Assembly (NCBI GenBank): GCA_027946555.1
Contig: JAPEVC010000348.1
Location: forward strand, 1 to 25,581
DNA: 25,581 nucleotides
Reading direction: 5' to 3'
Source of the DNA: Gnomoniopsis sp. IMI 355080
Lineage: Eukaryota > Ascomycota > Sordariomycetes > Diaporthales > Gnomoniaceae
Below, piece after piece: positions 1 to 11,048 of this stretch. Under the pieces are notes generated by a model that searched no databases, was not told where the DNA came from, and worked only from the letters and a program-made list of their open reading frames with translations. A program made the translations under genes and the position numbers. Positions within the stretch are counted from its first letter, which is position 1, and each line of letters starts with the position of its first letter.

Positions 1-1310
1 ACCCCACCCCTACCTGTGTATGTAGGTACTGTACCTACCTAGACAGGAATCAGATAGCCGCTGGCGCCCACCCCGCCCGCGAGCCTTTACGTCGCAGAAA
101 CCATCGCCACCCACACAAAGCAGCATTGAAGACCCCGTCCATCATTCTTCTGGCTTACGTGCCCGTCCTGCTTGCAGAAGATTACACTCGATGAGGAAAA
201 GACCTCGGTATGTGCCGCCATTTCAGATCCCCCGCGTTGCGTTGGATGGAATCTGCGCACAGTGCAAGCGAGAGACACAGTGCGCTCACCACTACTGGGC
301 TCACGGGCTGTGGCTGGTACTAGGTAAAGTTGAGAGTATATCGGCACATCTTTTCGGGCTGGGAGAGCTGCAAAGAATCAAGACCTCACGTATTGTCCGC
401 TCTCTAGCGAGGGTGTGGGAACGGGCTGATTATCCCTTTGCTGTGCGTCCGGGGCCATCGGTGATGGCTGGCCTCGTCCGTGCCGTGATCTATGAGCATA
501 CGTAATATATTATTCCAACTCGATAAGTTGGCAACCATGCGTCATGGATATCGCTTGGCTTCCGTGGCCTTCATTGACGTTGCATAAGCTGTAAGCTTCC
601 CTCTAAAGTTAAGAACCACACAGCATGTGCCGTGAAGGCAAGATCCTTTTTTTTTTGAGAGGGAGAGCAAGGTAGAGAGATGAAGACACTCAGACCTGTA
701 GTCATTCTACTTGGGTATGCATGTTAGGCTTAGGTAGGCGCTGGCGTCGCTTGTCTTCTTCTTGAAATTAGGAAGCAAGTTCTAGTACCTGAGCACATCT
801 TCCAGGTTTACTTTGCTATCTCTCACTCTTCCTGGCGGCTTTCCAGCACGAAGACACAAGAACCTCGTCACATTTTCTTCACGCCAAATTCACTGAGTCA
901 GCACCTGACTCTGGTGAGGGTTCAAGAGACATTCACTCTTATTCTTGTCTTTCAGGCATGCTTCACATTGACCGTGCTACCCTCGAATAAGCCTCCCAAA
1001 GTACTTCCATGCTCCCAAAGTCCTCATCTGTTTCTGCAGTCTGCTAGTGCATATCTTGGTAGGCAAAACCAAATGTGCATTTGCACTTCTTCACAATCCA
1101 ATGGGTCCATCTCTGTCATGCTTTGAGATTCCTTGGTAGCGAAAACATCGACCACTGAAGCACATTGTCATAGCCAAAGCCAACCGAAGGAGACCGCCGT
1201 GTGGCGCTCAGCAGTTCGTGTCATCGGCCATGCCCACAACAACATTCCAACCGCGGTTGTCAAAAAGCTGACCCGCAGTGACCTCCTTGTTGTATACGGA
1301 GCCATCGACG
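1..1310. other. Left-edge region without a recognisable gene
   Basis: I see no convincing gene here. The short open frames on both strands have no start context, signal peptide, motif or splice pattern that I can support. There is a perfect 7+1+7 inverted repeat at 23-37 (TAGGTAC/GTACCTA), a T-run near 648-656, and another TAGGTAGG motif at 731-738. The right part holds the 3' flank of the minus-strand gene that ends at 1311. Confidence 0.6.
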
Positions 1311-1983
1311 TTATTCTGCATCCACTATCGAGGCACCACGTCCTGTCAGCATATCGATCTCTTTGTGGATGGGCAGGGTGTGACGTACAGAGCAGACGGT
1401 CGCGTTAGGGTCAGATGGGGTATAGTCCATGATGTACTGAGCATAGGCGGCCATGACGTCGTAGTAGACCCAGACGTCGAACTCGTTGTCGTTGCACACA
1501 TAGATGCCCGAGTTCTCCTCACACGACACGCGGGTACAGAGGCCACCACCTTGTTGCCTATGTGGTGGAGGTCAGTATTTCCAAAGACACTGGAACGGGG
1601 TGGTAGGTGCAAACGGACCAGCCAAACTCGGTGTGGCCATCACGACCCTTCAGGTAGTTGATACCGTCAATCATGTGCGTATCGACGGCGAACTGGAACA
1701 TGGTCGGCTGACAGATGAGGCCAGTGGCATTCTCGGTAAGGTTACCGCCCTGGATATGTGAAGGACCTGTTAGCTGGGGCGTCTGCCTGCGGTTGGGTAG
1801 AAAGGAAAGCAACAAGAAGTAGGTGATGGTCTTTACAGGGCCGTTGATGAGCTCAAGAGGCTGAGGAACAGGGGATATGACGGTTGCTTCTTGGATGGAG
1901 ACGATGGAGTCAATGGCGGAGGCAGATACGCCGGCACCCAACAGAGTGGTGGTAAGGAGGACAATGTTCTTGAAAGTAGCCAT
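1311..1983 (-). CDS. Small secreted Cys-containing protein (three exons)
   Basis: Proposed exons on the minus strand are 1983-1837, 1749-1619 and 1557-1311, giving 174 residues. Intron 1 (87 bases, phase 0) has a CTAAC branch site before its CAG. Intron 2 (61 bases, GTCCGT...TAG) has an ACTGAC branch site and restores the frame exactly. I chose the ATG at 1983 because it has AAAATGG context and begins a hydrophobic signal peptide (residues 1 to about 20); the in-frame ATG at 2034 would bury it. The C-terminal half carries the pattern LCTRVSC...SGIYVCNDN, a Cys/Asn-Asp-Asn arrangement that I recall from many uncharacterised secreted ascomycete proteins. NLT and NAT N-glycosylation sites are present. 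It probably acts outside the cell, but its function is unknown. An effector role is possible but not shown. Confidence 0.8.
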
Positions 1984-2034
1984 TTTCAGCTGGTGGGTGT
2001 GAGAATGTCGTCGTAGGTTGTTTGCAGAAGTCAA

Positions 2035-3518
2035 GTTTGAGGGTGGAACTGCAGTGGAATAGAGTGAACAAGTAGAAAAAAGGCCAGGTTATGAGGTTGC
2101 AAAACTTGCTGTAGTCAAATTCAAGCTTGATCTTGAAGCTGAGAGGAAGCTGTAGAAATCCATGAAAGTCCAAACCTGGCCCCACCAAGGCCAGTGAATG
2201 CAAAGAGAAACTTGACTCAGGTGTCTTGCAGAGCAACAACATCCACTCAATCCTGGAGCATCTAGATATGAAGGCATGGCCTTCCAAGTGATTCCAAAGC
2301 GACTGGGCTTGAAATTTTAAGAAGTTGTAGTCCCAGACACTCCACTGTCTGTAGTTTTGAGATGACCAGAGAACTAATGGCACTCAAAGTCTCTTTTGCA
2401 TACTGTCCCGAGGTCATCAGCCTCTTGTAAGATGCGGTTATCCAGAATATAGCTGCCGTTTCTTCGAGGTCCACTTCCTTATAATCTCAACCAATACATG
2501 TCACACCCTCCACATGCTATATCTCTATTCTACAAAGTTGCCTCAGCCCAGCTAAGACTCTTATCTGGGTGCTCCAGTCTCCAAGTGCCCAGCCAATACC
2601 TGTTAATGCATTCCCTATACTCCAGCTAAGATGAGTTTCGAGACATCATCCATTCGTATTTTGGTATCGACCTTCGAGCAACTATGACCTCGGGAAGACT
2701 TCTCCCTCAGTGCTTAGTCCATGGCTTATCCCGCTTGTCATAGTTGTGCTGGTCAGACTCATCTGCATCTTTATTTTCCTTAGTCGCTTGTTGAAGGAGT
2801 GGCATTTTCCTTTTTCAAAGAGCCAAGACACCGACACCCGGAATTTCAGCTAAATTATCTGCGTGTCATCTACCTACCTAGGTACTCAGCTTAATGCTAT
2901 GCATGCTCATATCGTGTGGTTTGAATAATACTTTTGTCTGTGTTACTTCATGGCCCCCATCACCGGGCTGGCGATCGTCAGAAAGACAAGTATCACAAGC
3001 CCCCAACCGTAAACAGCGTGGAGGCATGGAATGGATGCATACCTACCTACATAGTTAAGTAAACATGGCTGCAAGGCATATTAATAATCAAAACATCGCA
3101 GACAGAATCCCGTACGGATGATCGCGGACCTTATTCCAGACTGTTGAAAGAATGTCGGGTTGACATGTGAGCTCCTCATTATGTCATATCGCTCTGCCTA
3201 GGATCACAGGAGTCACACCTTCCTACATAGTATAATGGCATGGGACTCGTCGGGGATCATTTTTGTTTCGGATATAATAAGGGACGGCCCGCTTGAAATT
3301 TATGCCTCCCATTTTGAGTTTTAAGTCTAATTCTTTTCAGAAGTGACATCAACGTAGTAATTGCACAGATGGCTCCACAGCCCTCGGGGCCTTTGCTACC
3401 TATCTACAAGCCCGCAGTGTCCAGCCCACCAACCTTGAAGTCATCATGTCAGGGAGGCTCGGACAGCGCAGCAGGCGATAACAAACTTCATCATCGCGGC
3501 TTTTGATCCCGCCCTGCC
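2035..3518. other. Intergenic region, no gene seen
   Basis: The first bases are the upstream flank of the minus-strand secreted protein. ORFs in this stretch lack support. A dense TACCTACCTAGGTA cluster at 2871-2886 and a second ACCTACCTAC at 3041-3050 are the only notable structure. Confidence 0.5.
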
Positions 3519-3834
3519 TCATTTGGCATCGATCGGCAGCCACGGCACAACGGTGTAGGTGGGCTTGACGCCGTTCTCCGAGCGCAGGTGGCGGCTGTGG
3601 AGAACAATCGCAACAGATTCGATGACGCCCAAAAGCTTATCGATTGACGGGGAAGGGCAATGTATTCCTGCGACTTTCCATAGCCGAGGCCGACAGCTCC
3701 AGATGATGACAGAGGCTCAAAACCAGGGTGTCGGGGTTTTCAATCCGGCTGACGGCCGCCACAAGTTGTTTCAATCCCGGATCATTCCCCGGGCAGGGCA
3801 AACACGCTCTACCTGCTTGGTGTCCGATAGTCAT
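3519..3834 (-). pseudogene. Relic of an unrecognised gene, broken by a frame change
   Basis: On the minus strand one open frame runs from 3834 to a TAA at 3637-3639. A second frame overlaps it near 3640-3650 and continues to a TGA at 3519-3521. Both parts look protein-like, with G/C-rich third positions and few rare codons (for example LKQLVAAVSRIENP in the first part and LLGVIESVAIVLHSRHL in the second). A single-base change near the overlap would join them, and I see no usable intron there. No upstream exon is evident beyond about 3834. I do not recognise the family. It could be the decayed 3' end of a larger gene, or less likely a chance overlap of two open frames. Confidence 0.4.
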
Positions 3835-3849
3835 AAAAACTATCCATAA

Positions 3850-5043
3850 AAGTAAAAGGATCCCTGCTATTCACTTATACAAGAAACTTACCATTCTTGT
3901 CGATGCTTATCGGGAGTCGTTCGTCTATATTGAGGTGACAGTGGTGGACGAGCAGATGCTCGATTGCTGTTCTACGAGTCTATGGGGACCGTGCTCATTT
4001 TAGAAGAGATCGCCGAATCTGAGAGCAAAGAGGAAAGATTCAATTCATCGAGTGTTAGGTAGGTAAGAGAAGGAAATGATGGGGTTCGTCCTCTCTCTAT
4101 ATTGCTTCCTCTGGTATCGTGTCGTGTAGTACATGCGCTGTTGCGACTAGTACAAGTATAACCAATAAGGCTTCTAGCAATCGACGACTTTATCTTACTG
4201 GGGAAGTGTAAAGCCCCTTGGATTGGGGACTTTCTCAGAATGAAAGAAACATCGAAATAGTGGAAGTCTTCTAGTAAATTCAATGGGAGATCAGAGCAGA
4301 ATAGCTCTGCTGTGAGTGGAGAAGGCTATCCTGCAGTATTTTGCCGACTTCCCGTGATTTCATCTTTTGTACATCATCGGCTTAGACATCAGAGGAACAT
4401 TCGATGAACCTCGGTGAAGACGCAAGTCCGATACAGTGGTGAAGCCATATCACACTCGTAATCAGTGGAAGTCAGCAACAGAAGCCGGGCTGCCGTTCCC
4501 AGATCTCATGATCACGAATAATGTTGAGGCCACGATACATGAGCGGCGAAACGGATACTCAAGAGAGTATGTAGTAATCATACTGCGGATCATATGGTCG
4601 GACTTGTGATGCATCCGTGATGGATAATATTGGTGGTGAAGTCCTAAAGACTCGGTTGCTTCTTAAGGCTAAGTTCGTCACTTCGTGTTTATGCCATCCA
4701 GTCAAAGCAGTAGGTGAAATATAGATAGTTGACCGAGACGCCGTATCACGAATCATGATCTCCATATTCAGCTATTGGTGGCGCAAAACAGTATCCCTTT
4801 GTGGAAGCTGGAATTATTTCGAAACAGCAACCATCGTGAATCGTAGACCATACGGGATTAGGAAGGTCTTGTACATTACCACGCTCAACAAGCTTTTTCT
4901 CATCTGCCAACATCTCTTGACTTGCATAAATATCCACTGCCAAGAGAAGCCAAGATTCTATTTTCCGAGTTCACCATCCTCTCTCCAGTCAATTCAAGTC
5001 CTTCGTTGTGCTTCCCTGTTCAAGCTTTCGACCAACCGCCAAA
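3850..5043. other. Intergenic region and promoter of the G1 peptidase
   Basis: No gene is supported. A TAGGTAGGTA motif lies at 4056-4065. A 21-base element at 4741-4761 recurs almost unchanged at 16237-16257. The last 120 bases before the ATG at 5044 are pyrimidine-rich, as in many fungal leaders. Confidence 0.5.
4741..4761 (+). promoter_or_regulatory. Shared 21-base element upstream of the peptidase gene
   Basis: The element begins CCGTATCACGAATCATGATC and matches 16237-16257 at 20 of 21 positions, the only difference being A versus G. It contains the palindromic core TCATGA. It sits about 285 bases before the peptidase ATG. A regulatory role is inferred only from the match and the upstream position. 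Confidence 0.35.
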
Positions 5044-5933
5044 ATGAGATTCACCACCGTCGCCAGCAGCATGCTCCTCGCGGGCAGTGCCATCGCCGCA
5101 CCAGCCACCCGTTCTGAGAAGATGGCCAAGAGCCGGGCTGCCCGTCACTCTCGCCCCATGCAGAAGGTCGATGCTCCCGCTGACCAGAAGACCAACGACA
5201 CTGAGGTCTCGTACTCGTCCAACTGGTCCGGAGCTGTCCTGGTCGGAACTGATTACACTGGTGTTTCTGCCAAGTTCACCGTGCCCACTCCCTCCACTGC
5301 TGGATCCGGAGCCGCATGGGTCGGCCTCGATGGAGACACATGCAGTACGTGTTCTGATCCCTCACATATCTTGAAGCCTTTTGCACTCCTCATGGCCCCT
5401 GGTGTACTACTAGATCAAGTTGATCCGTGATTTGTCACTCTGTACCCACAAACTGACACAACTTCTCAGCCACTTCTATCCTCCAGACTGGTGTCTCCTG
5501 GACCAAGACCGCTGCCAGCACCACCTACGATGCCTGGTACGAGTGGTACCCCCACGCGTCCATCGACTTCAGCGGCATCACTATCTCCGCCGGTGACTCG
5601 ATCCAGAGCTCCGTCATCGCCACCAGCGACGATGCCGGAACCGCCACCATTGAGAACCTGACCACCGGCAAGAGCGTCACTCACACTTTCACCGGCGAGA
5701 GGGACGCCCTGTGCGAGTACAACGCCGAGTGGATCGTCGAGGACTTTGAGGAGGGTGGCTCTCTTGTGAGCTTCGCCGACTACGGCTCGGTCGAGTTCAC
5801 TGCCGCCGAGGCTACCCAGAGCGGCTCGACCGTCGACACGACGGGCTCCACTATCATCGACATGCGCTCTGGTCTCAGTGTCGAGTCCACCTGCACTGCT
5901 AGCGGTTCCACCGTCTCTTGCACCTACGGTTAA
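5044..5933 (+). CDS. Secreted glutamic peptidase, family G1 (eqolisin)
   Basis: Exons 5044-5344 and 5470-5933 are joined across a 125-base intron (GTACGT...CAG, phase 1) and give 254 residues. A signal peptide (about 1-19) is followed by a basic propeptide to about residue 50, and then the mature domain starting near SYSSNWSGA. The hallmark segments of scytalidoglutamic peptidase and aspergillopepsin II are present: AWVGLDGDTC, SILQTG, YDAWYEWYP, FSGITISAGDSI and AEWIVEDFEE. By alignment with scytalidoglutamic peptidase (Gln53, Glu136), the catalytic residues are Gln106 and Glu191, and both are intact. Such enzymes are pepstatin-insensitive endopeptidases active at acid pH outside the cell. 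Expression in acidic or nitrogen-poor conditions is expected from the family, not shown here. Confidence 0.95.
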
Positions 5934-7209
5934 GAGGTCCTGTCACTACTGACTATGGTACAAAGTCAGGTCAGGGTTACGGAAGCCGGGGTTGTTCATT
6001 GAGACCAAGCCGATGCCTGTGTACATACATGAGGGAAATGTTGCTCGACGATGGATTTATAATTCTTTTGTCTGCTGTTAGAGTGTTGATGTACTTGAGT
6101 TTTCCTCGACCGACGTCCTGGAACGACTATGAAAATCAATACCTTGTACATAATAATCTTGTGCTTTCACGCCGAAAGTCATCCGTCGCTTTGAATTCCA
6201 TCTCTAGCGAACGCCAAATGGTAAGATGTGCAATATTATGTGATGGGTGAAGGGGAAACCTCATCGAATTGGATTGATTGATTGCTGTATGGTTGCAGAG
6301 AACCTCTCTCTGCCTGTCAAATTGTAATCAGCAACAGGGAAATCTGACTCTGCCACTATCATAGTCACATGGCTCTTTATTTCTGACATGATAACTTCGT
6401 CAAGGCTATTAGGGACTTCATGGTCCTATAAGAGGGTCTGGGGGAACCTGAGCATGACGACTCGAAAGGCTTAGACAGGGCTATTCCCTGCCAGCCTGAT
6501 CCCTGCTACAACGTCAAGTTTATATGCCGATTCTCTCTTTCGGTACTCCAATCATCGAAGTGCACTTGATCACTTACAAAACTTTCCTCCTCCCTCTGAC
6601 TACTTCATCCGTTATACCAGTATCATATCTCATAGAAACGCTTTCCTCACGCTAGCTCAAATAGATTCACCGAGACAATTTCAAATCCCCGGTCGGGTGA
6701 TCACATACTGGAAGGCACCGCGGCAGTGATCATCGGTGTCTTTTACTGCGAGTAGATTGGTTTTAATTAAATGTTTCTGATCCAATCTGGGTAAGATGAA
6801 ACAGTGGAAGAGAATCATTCGTCTAGCGTGAACAAATTGGTATCTAGAGGTTGCTATCGGATAGCATTAGATCTATGTATTTCGTTTGGCAACTTCAAAT
6901 GTACTTTCTAACTTATCTCTACAATAGACTGCTCATACCCGCGGATCGTGCTTGAGCTGCCTAGTGAGTCAATTGCTGTATTCAACAGGATAAAAGGACA
7001 GAAGCCTAAATTTGGGTCCCGGACTGGGACATTTCTACATAAAACATTAGGAATGGGCCTGTCGCATCTTCCACCATTACACACTAGCCATTGCAGCCAG
7101 CTATCACTATTAGCTCATTTCTACAGTATCAATCATTATTAGCCCATATCTTTCAATATTCGCCTTGCTAGTAGCATAGGATGATGGTATCCACTGGCGC
7201 TATGCTCGT
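5934..7209. other. Intergenic region between convergent genes
   Basis: This holds the 3' flanks of the peptidase gene (plus strand) and the Cys-rich secreted protein gene (minus strand). The open frames at 5918-6250 and 6948-7142 have no supporting features. I see no repeats or RNA genes. Confidence 0.5.
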
Positions 7210-8008
7210 TCATCCAGTTCCACCAATTTTGTTGTAGTTGTTGGAACCTGACATGACACGATTAGTTCCAATTTCCCCGCCACAAATAAATGGAATTCGG
7301 GATTTTCTCACCGGCGATAACAACAGAAAAGTTATAGCGGGTTTCTCCAACGTTGACCATATTCCAATAATTGGTGTAATTCGCATAGAAACCACAGACG
7401 ATATTGGTCCTATTGTACGTCAGTATATAACTCTTAGTGCCGAACGAGGTGGATGAAACAATCGACACTTACATAGAGGCGGGTGTAGGACAAGCGGCAC
7501 CCGGTGCCACAGTAGGGCTACGAAGGTAATAAATATTGTAGGAGTTGCATGTTGGTGTCATGCTGGTGCAGAGCTGAGCACAGCTGTATGGTGTGTACGA
7601 CGGCATGTTCATCCAACCAAGGTAGCCGATCGGCTTGGGGTCTGAAGTAGTCGGAAAGACGGAACCATTCGAGTTGATAGTCACCACGGTATAAGTAGAG
7701 TTCGTCACACCATATGTATTGGCGTTGGTCGAGTATACGGTGTTGGCCTGGAATGCCGCCGCGGTGTCGGGACTGGTCACCGGGCCAGCGCCCGCTGGCA
7801 AGTCCGTCGCGCAGGCGGCTTCAACGTTGTAGCCGCCCTCCCATGGCCAGCCCTGGTTAAGCTTGACTGTCTGGGACCCATCCATCATTGCCTGGGCTTG
7901 AAGATCACCCTGATAATCGCGCCTGGCCGGAGTTGGAGCTTGGCCATCAACAAGACGCACAATGGTAAGCAGGCTGATAGCCCAAGCTACAGAAGGAAGC
8001 CAAACCAT
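7210..8008 (-). CDS. Secreted Cys-rich protein of a common fungal family (three exons)
   Basis: Exons on the minus strand are 8008-7473, 7409-7312 and 7247-7210, giving 223 residues. Intron 1 (63 bases, GTAAGT, TACTGAC branch, TAG) and intron 2 (64 bases, GTGAGA, ACTAAT branch, CAG) fit fungal rules and keep the frame. I chose the ATG at 8008 because it starts a signal peptide (about 1-23, ending near VDGQA); the ATG at 8116 would add a long leader. An RR pair at residues 29-30 could be a propeptide cut. The C-terminal half has PIGYLGW, the Cys pattern SCAQLCTSMTPTCNSYNIY, then AACPTP, VCGFYA and a final FSVVIAGSNNYNK, a layout I recall from uncharacterised secreted ascomycete proteins with PAN/apple-like spacing. 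The small last exon is supported by that end motif. Function is unknown; it probably binds something at the cell surface or outside the cell. Confidence 0.8.
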
Positions 8009-9110
8009 ATTGAATATCTTTGCTTGTGAAGATGATTCCAAACAAGTTGAAGAAGAGGAAATGCAGAGTTCCGCAATGAGAGGGACGGCATACTGCAAGC
8101 CCCTTTTACGGAACAAACGGGCTTGCTTGACACATGCAAAACCAATTCATTGCACTGAATACTCCGAGGGAGCCTTGATTGGAAGATATCAGCATTGTCA
8201 TGTGCCAGACTGACTAGCTGTGAGCTGAGTGACTAAGAAAAAACAGCTGAGCGACTAAAACAAGAAGTTTGCAGTGTGTTAGCATTAGCGCCGGGACCGA
8301 TTCCATTTTGCCTGGTGACGATGATGCAGGAATCGTACGCTTACTTTGGTAGCCTCATGCCTCCTTCCTTCTGCGCTCAACAAAGTATCCGATCTGTGGC
8401 AGTGCAGGCCACGCCCAGACGTTACTATCTCAATCATCTGACGTTTTCAAGAATAGTAAGGTCCTCCCAGTACCTAAGTATGCATTGCAAGACCCTGGGC
8501 CAGAGAGGCTGGGATGTAGCAGTAGGCGACGAAGATACATAGCGCGGTTTTGTCTGAGTCAAGTCTAAAAAGCGACTTCATTGCATGGGGACCGCGAGCC
8601 GGATTGGTTTCGGCAGCGCGAGTCTGGTGTACAACTAATTCTTTGCATGTTTCATAAGCCTTGGATTCTACTCTCACTCTACTACGTGCTGTCGTACCAA
8701 CTGTGCTGGCTGTTGTCGCGTCGCCGGCGCGCTATTGTTATGGGAATAAATCACGGGCATTCAATATCAACATTACATTCCCCAGGTATCTTGAGTCAAA
8801 ATTTGATTACTCGGATTATTAACCAGTATGAATTTACAAAAAGTATTATCGAAATTCAACCTAAGTAGTTCCGGAGGTGCTTCAAATTGAATCGCGGGGA
8901 ACACTCATTAGGCCGTATGTCAATTCGGGGCAAAGACATAACCGCAAACGGAATGGATCAAGTAACGATAGCGTGGGCCGTGTGGCTAAATAAAGTTTGA
9001 TAGATGGAATGGCGGGTTTGTGTCTCGGTCAAAATGCACCTGTCGTGCATTGGTCTAGCGTGGAATGTATCTGACCGCTTGGAGATTTTTAGACAGTACA
9101 GAGTACCAAA
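8009..9110. other. Intergenic region, no gene seen
   Basis: This is the upstream flank of the minus-strand secreted protein. ORFs at 8276-8542 and 8581-8868 lack start context, motifs or coding character, and the stretch near 8740-8870 is AT-rich. Confidence 0.5.
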
Positions 9111-9278
9111 ATGTCATCCGAAATCGTCTTCGAGGCCCACTACAGTGACATACCTCGATCCATAATCCATCTCGTCATCGTTGACCTCACACTCCCAAAT
9201 CTTGCTGTTCAAGAATTAGGGCAACGCTTAATTGAGATATTGACCGGAAGCGTGCACGGTATTTCTACTGCACTATAA
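9111..9278 (+). CDS. Possible 55-residue small ORF upstream of oxalate decarboxylase
   Basis: An ATG in good context (CCAAAATGTC) opens a 55-codon frame that ends in TAA at 9276-9278. The first half uses C-ending codons like neighbouring genes (ATC GTC TTC GAG GCC CAC TAC). There is no signal peptide or known motif. It ends about 100 bases before the oxalate decarboxylase ATG, and a TATAATAAAA stretch overlaps its stop, so it would lie upstream of that gene's likely transcript. It may be a small gene, an exon relic or chance. Confidence 0.25.
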   Translation: MSSEIVFEAHYSDIPRSIIHLVIVDLTLPNLAVQELGQRLIEILTGSVHGISTAL

Positions 9279-9282
9279 TAAA
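9273..9282 (+). promoter_or_regulatory. TATA-like element for the oxalate decarboxylase gene
   Basis: A TATAATAAAA run lies about 100 bases before the ATG and is followed by a pyrimidine-rich leader. Spacing fits a fungal core promoter, but no transcript data are available. Confidence 0.35.
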
Positions 9283-9323
9283 ACATGACTGTCATATCTC
9301 GTCTACCCGGTGTGAGTTATACA

Positions 9324-9380
9324 ATGGCTTTCATCTCGATCGCATTCATACCTCATTCCTCTCCCAATTCGCTACAATGA
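9324..9380 (+). other. Upstream ORF overlapping the oxalate decarboxylase start (ATGA)
   Basis: An ATG at 9324 in strong context (ACAATGG) opens an 18-codon frame that stops at TGA 9378-9380. That stop overlaps the main ATG at 9377-9379 in the classic ATGA arrangement. If it is in the mRNA, ribosomes would terminate exactly at the main start, which suggests re-initiation control. Its presence in the transcript is inferred from the TATA-like site at 9273. Confidence 0.45.
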
Positions 9381-11048
9381 AGGTTCTGCTCGAGTCTCGT
9401 ACCGCCTTGGCAGCGTCTTTTTGTTTTGCCATAGCCCTCGGTGCACCAGCTGCGCGTCATGGAGGGAAACGACAGATTCAAGAAGTCGGCCTCCCCAATG
9501 GTCCAGAAATCAACAACGCCGATATTCCTTACGAAGCGGTGGGCCCGGTTGGATCCACGGGCGACGTTTACGGCACGCAAGCACTTCTCGGGTCTGCAGG
9601 CGACGGAGCACCTCCGGTGAGCAGTGGAGATGGAGTGGAATGGGAATCTGGAGACACGGAGGACTACGTCGGCGACTACACACTGGTGGAGGGACAGGAT
9701 CTGGCCGCCGATGTGGGCATTTACCTTGACTTCAACCGTAATCCTAATCCACAGGCGATAAGGGGTGGAAACGGGGCCACCGATCCAGGGCCACGCAATG
9801 AAGCCATCCAGCGTCAAAACAGCGACCTCTTTGCACGACCAGGCACAGATAATGGTAATGTTGCGAATGCAAAATGGCCCATGGGGCTTTCCAGCACCCG
9901 GTCTGGGACTGGCGGCGGGAACCCTGGATGGGCACGGCAGCAGAATGTGGACGAGCTTCCGAGTGCCGTTGAGATGGCTGGTGTCGACATGCGCCTTTCT
10001 CCCAATGCATACAGGGAGTTGCATTGGCACTCCGCGAATGAATGGGCGTATATCTTCACCGGCGGCGTGCGCATCGCTTCGTCGAACCAGAACGGCCAGT
10101 CGTTTGTGGATGACTTGCAAGCTGGAGATCTATGGTATGCTCATACGTGCTTTGGACTCGTTAATTATCTCACTAATGTCTCTTCCATCTAGGTTCTTTC
10201 CCGCCGGTGTTCCTCATTCGATCCAGGCAACAGAGGAAGGTGTAGAATTCCTACTTGTCTTTGATCAAGGCGACTTCTCAGAAGACGACACCGACCTTGT
10301 GTCTGAGCTTTTTCTGCGCAATCCAACGGAAATCCTCGCCAAAAACTTTCAGACAGATGTTAGCACTTTTGCCAACATGCCGACGGAGCAGCGCTACATC
10401 TTCAACGGCAAGCCTATGGAACAGACACTTGAAGAAGCTCGGGCGAGCGTCACTGGTCCTGCAGGACCCCTTCCGGCCAATGAATCTTACAGCTATCACT
10501 TCTCTGCGCAAGAACCGTTGACGGTTCCTGGGGGCAGCGTCAAGATTGTCGATCCGACTACATTTCCTATTGCAAACAACTTCTCCATGGCGCTATTTAC
10601 CGTCGAACCTGGCGCAATGCGTGAAATCCATTGGCATCTGACGTCCGACGAGTGGAACTTCTTCATCAAAGGTCAAGGCCGTGTCACCGTCTTCGAGGGT
10701 CCACAAAGCTCGCGCACCTTTGATTTCCAAGAGGGGGATGTCGGCTACATCCCAGTAACGAACTCTCACTACGTCGAGAATACGGGTAATGAGACGCTTG
10801 TCTATATGGAAATTCTTCAGGCACCGCGCTACAGTGACATAAGCGCCGCGCAGTGGTTGGGCTTGACACCCGGACAAGTGGTGAGGGATACTTTGAACTT
10901 GCCCCAAAGCTTCATCGATACGCTGCCCAAGACCAAGCGATATATCGTGCCTGGTAACACCAATCTCACCACTACCAACTTCACCGTCGCTAGTTATCCA
11001 AACGCGGCGCTAAAGGACGAAAGTAGTAGTTCGAATGCAACGGCTTGA
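9377..11048 (+). CDS. Secreted oxalate decarboxylase (bicupin)
   Basis: Exons 9377-10134 and 10193-11048 flank a 58-base intron (GTATGC, CACTAAT branch, TAG) and give 537 residues. It converts oxalate to formate and CO2, using Mn bound by each cupin. A signal peptide (about 1-22) is followed by an acidic Gly/Ser/Asp-rich stretch to about residue 110. Cupin 1 has HWH at 216-218, Glu222 and His261 (VPHSIQ). Cupin 2 has HWH at 399-401, Glu406 and His445. The lid segment after cupin 1 reads SEDDT (282-286), matching SENST of the Bacillus subtilis enzyme; Glu283 takes the place of its catalytic Glu162, which supports decarboxylase rather than oxidase activity. The intron interrupts codon 253. The gene probably detoxifies oxalate and raises external pH. 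A short upstream ORF overlaps its start. Confidence 0.95.

Noticed and set aside
4559..4943. Two minus-strand open frames before the peptidase gene
   Set aside because: Low coding character and no domain; they cover the peptidase promoter region.
9353..10120. 255-codon minus-strand open frame
   Set aside because: It is a shadow of oxalate decarboxylase exon 1; the plus strand carries the cupin motifs.
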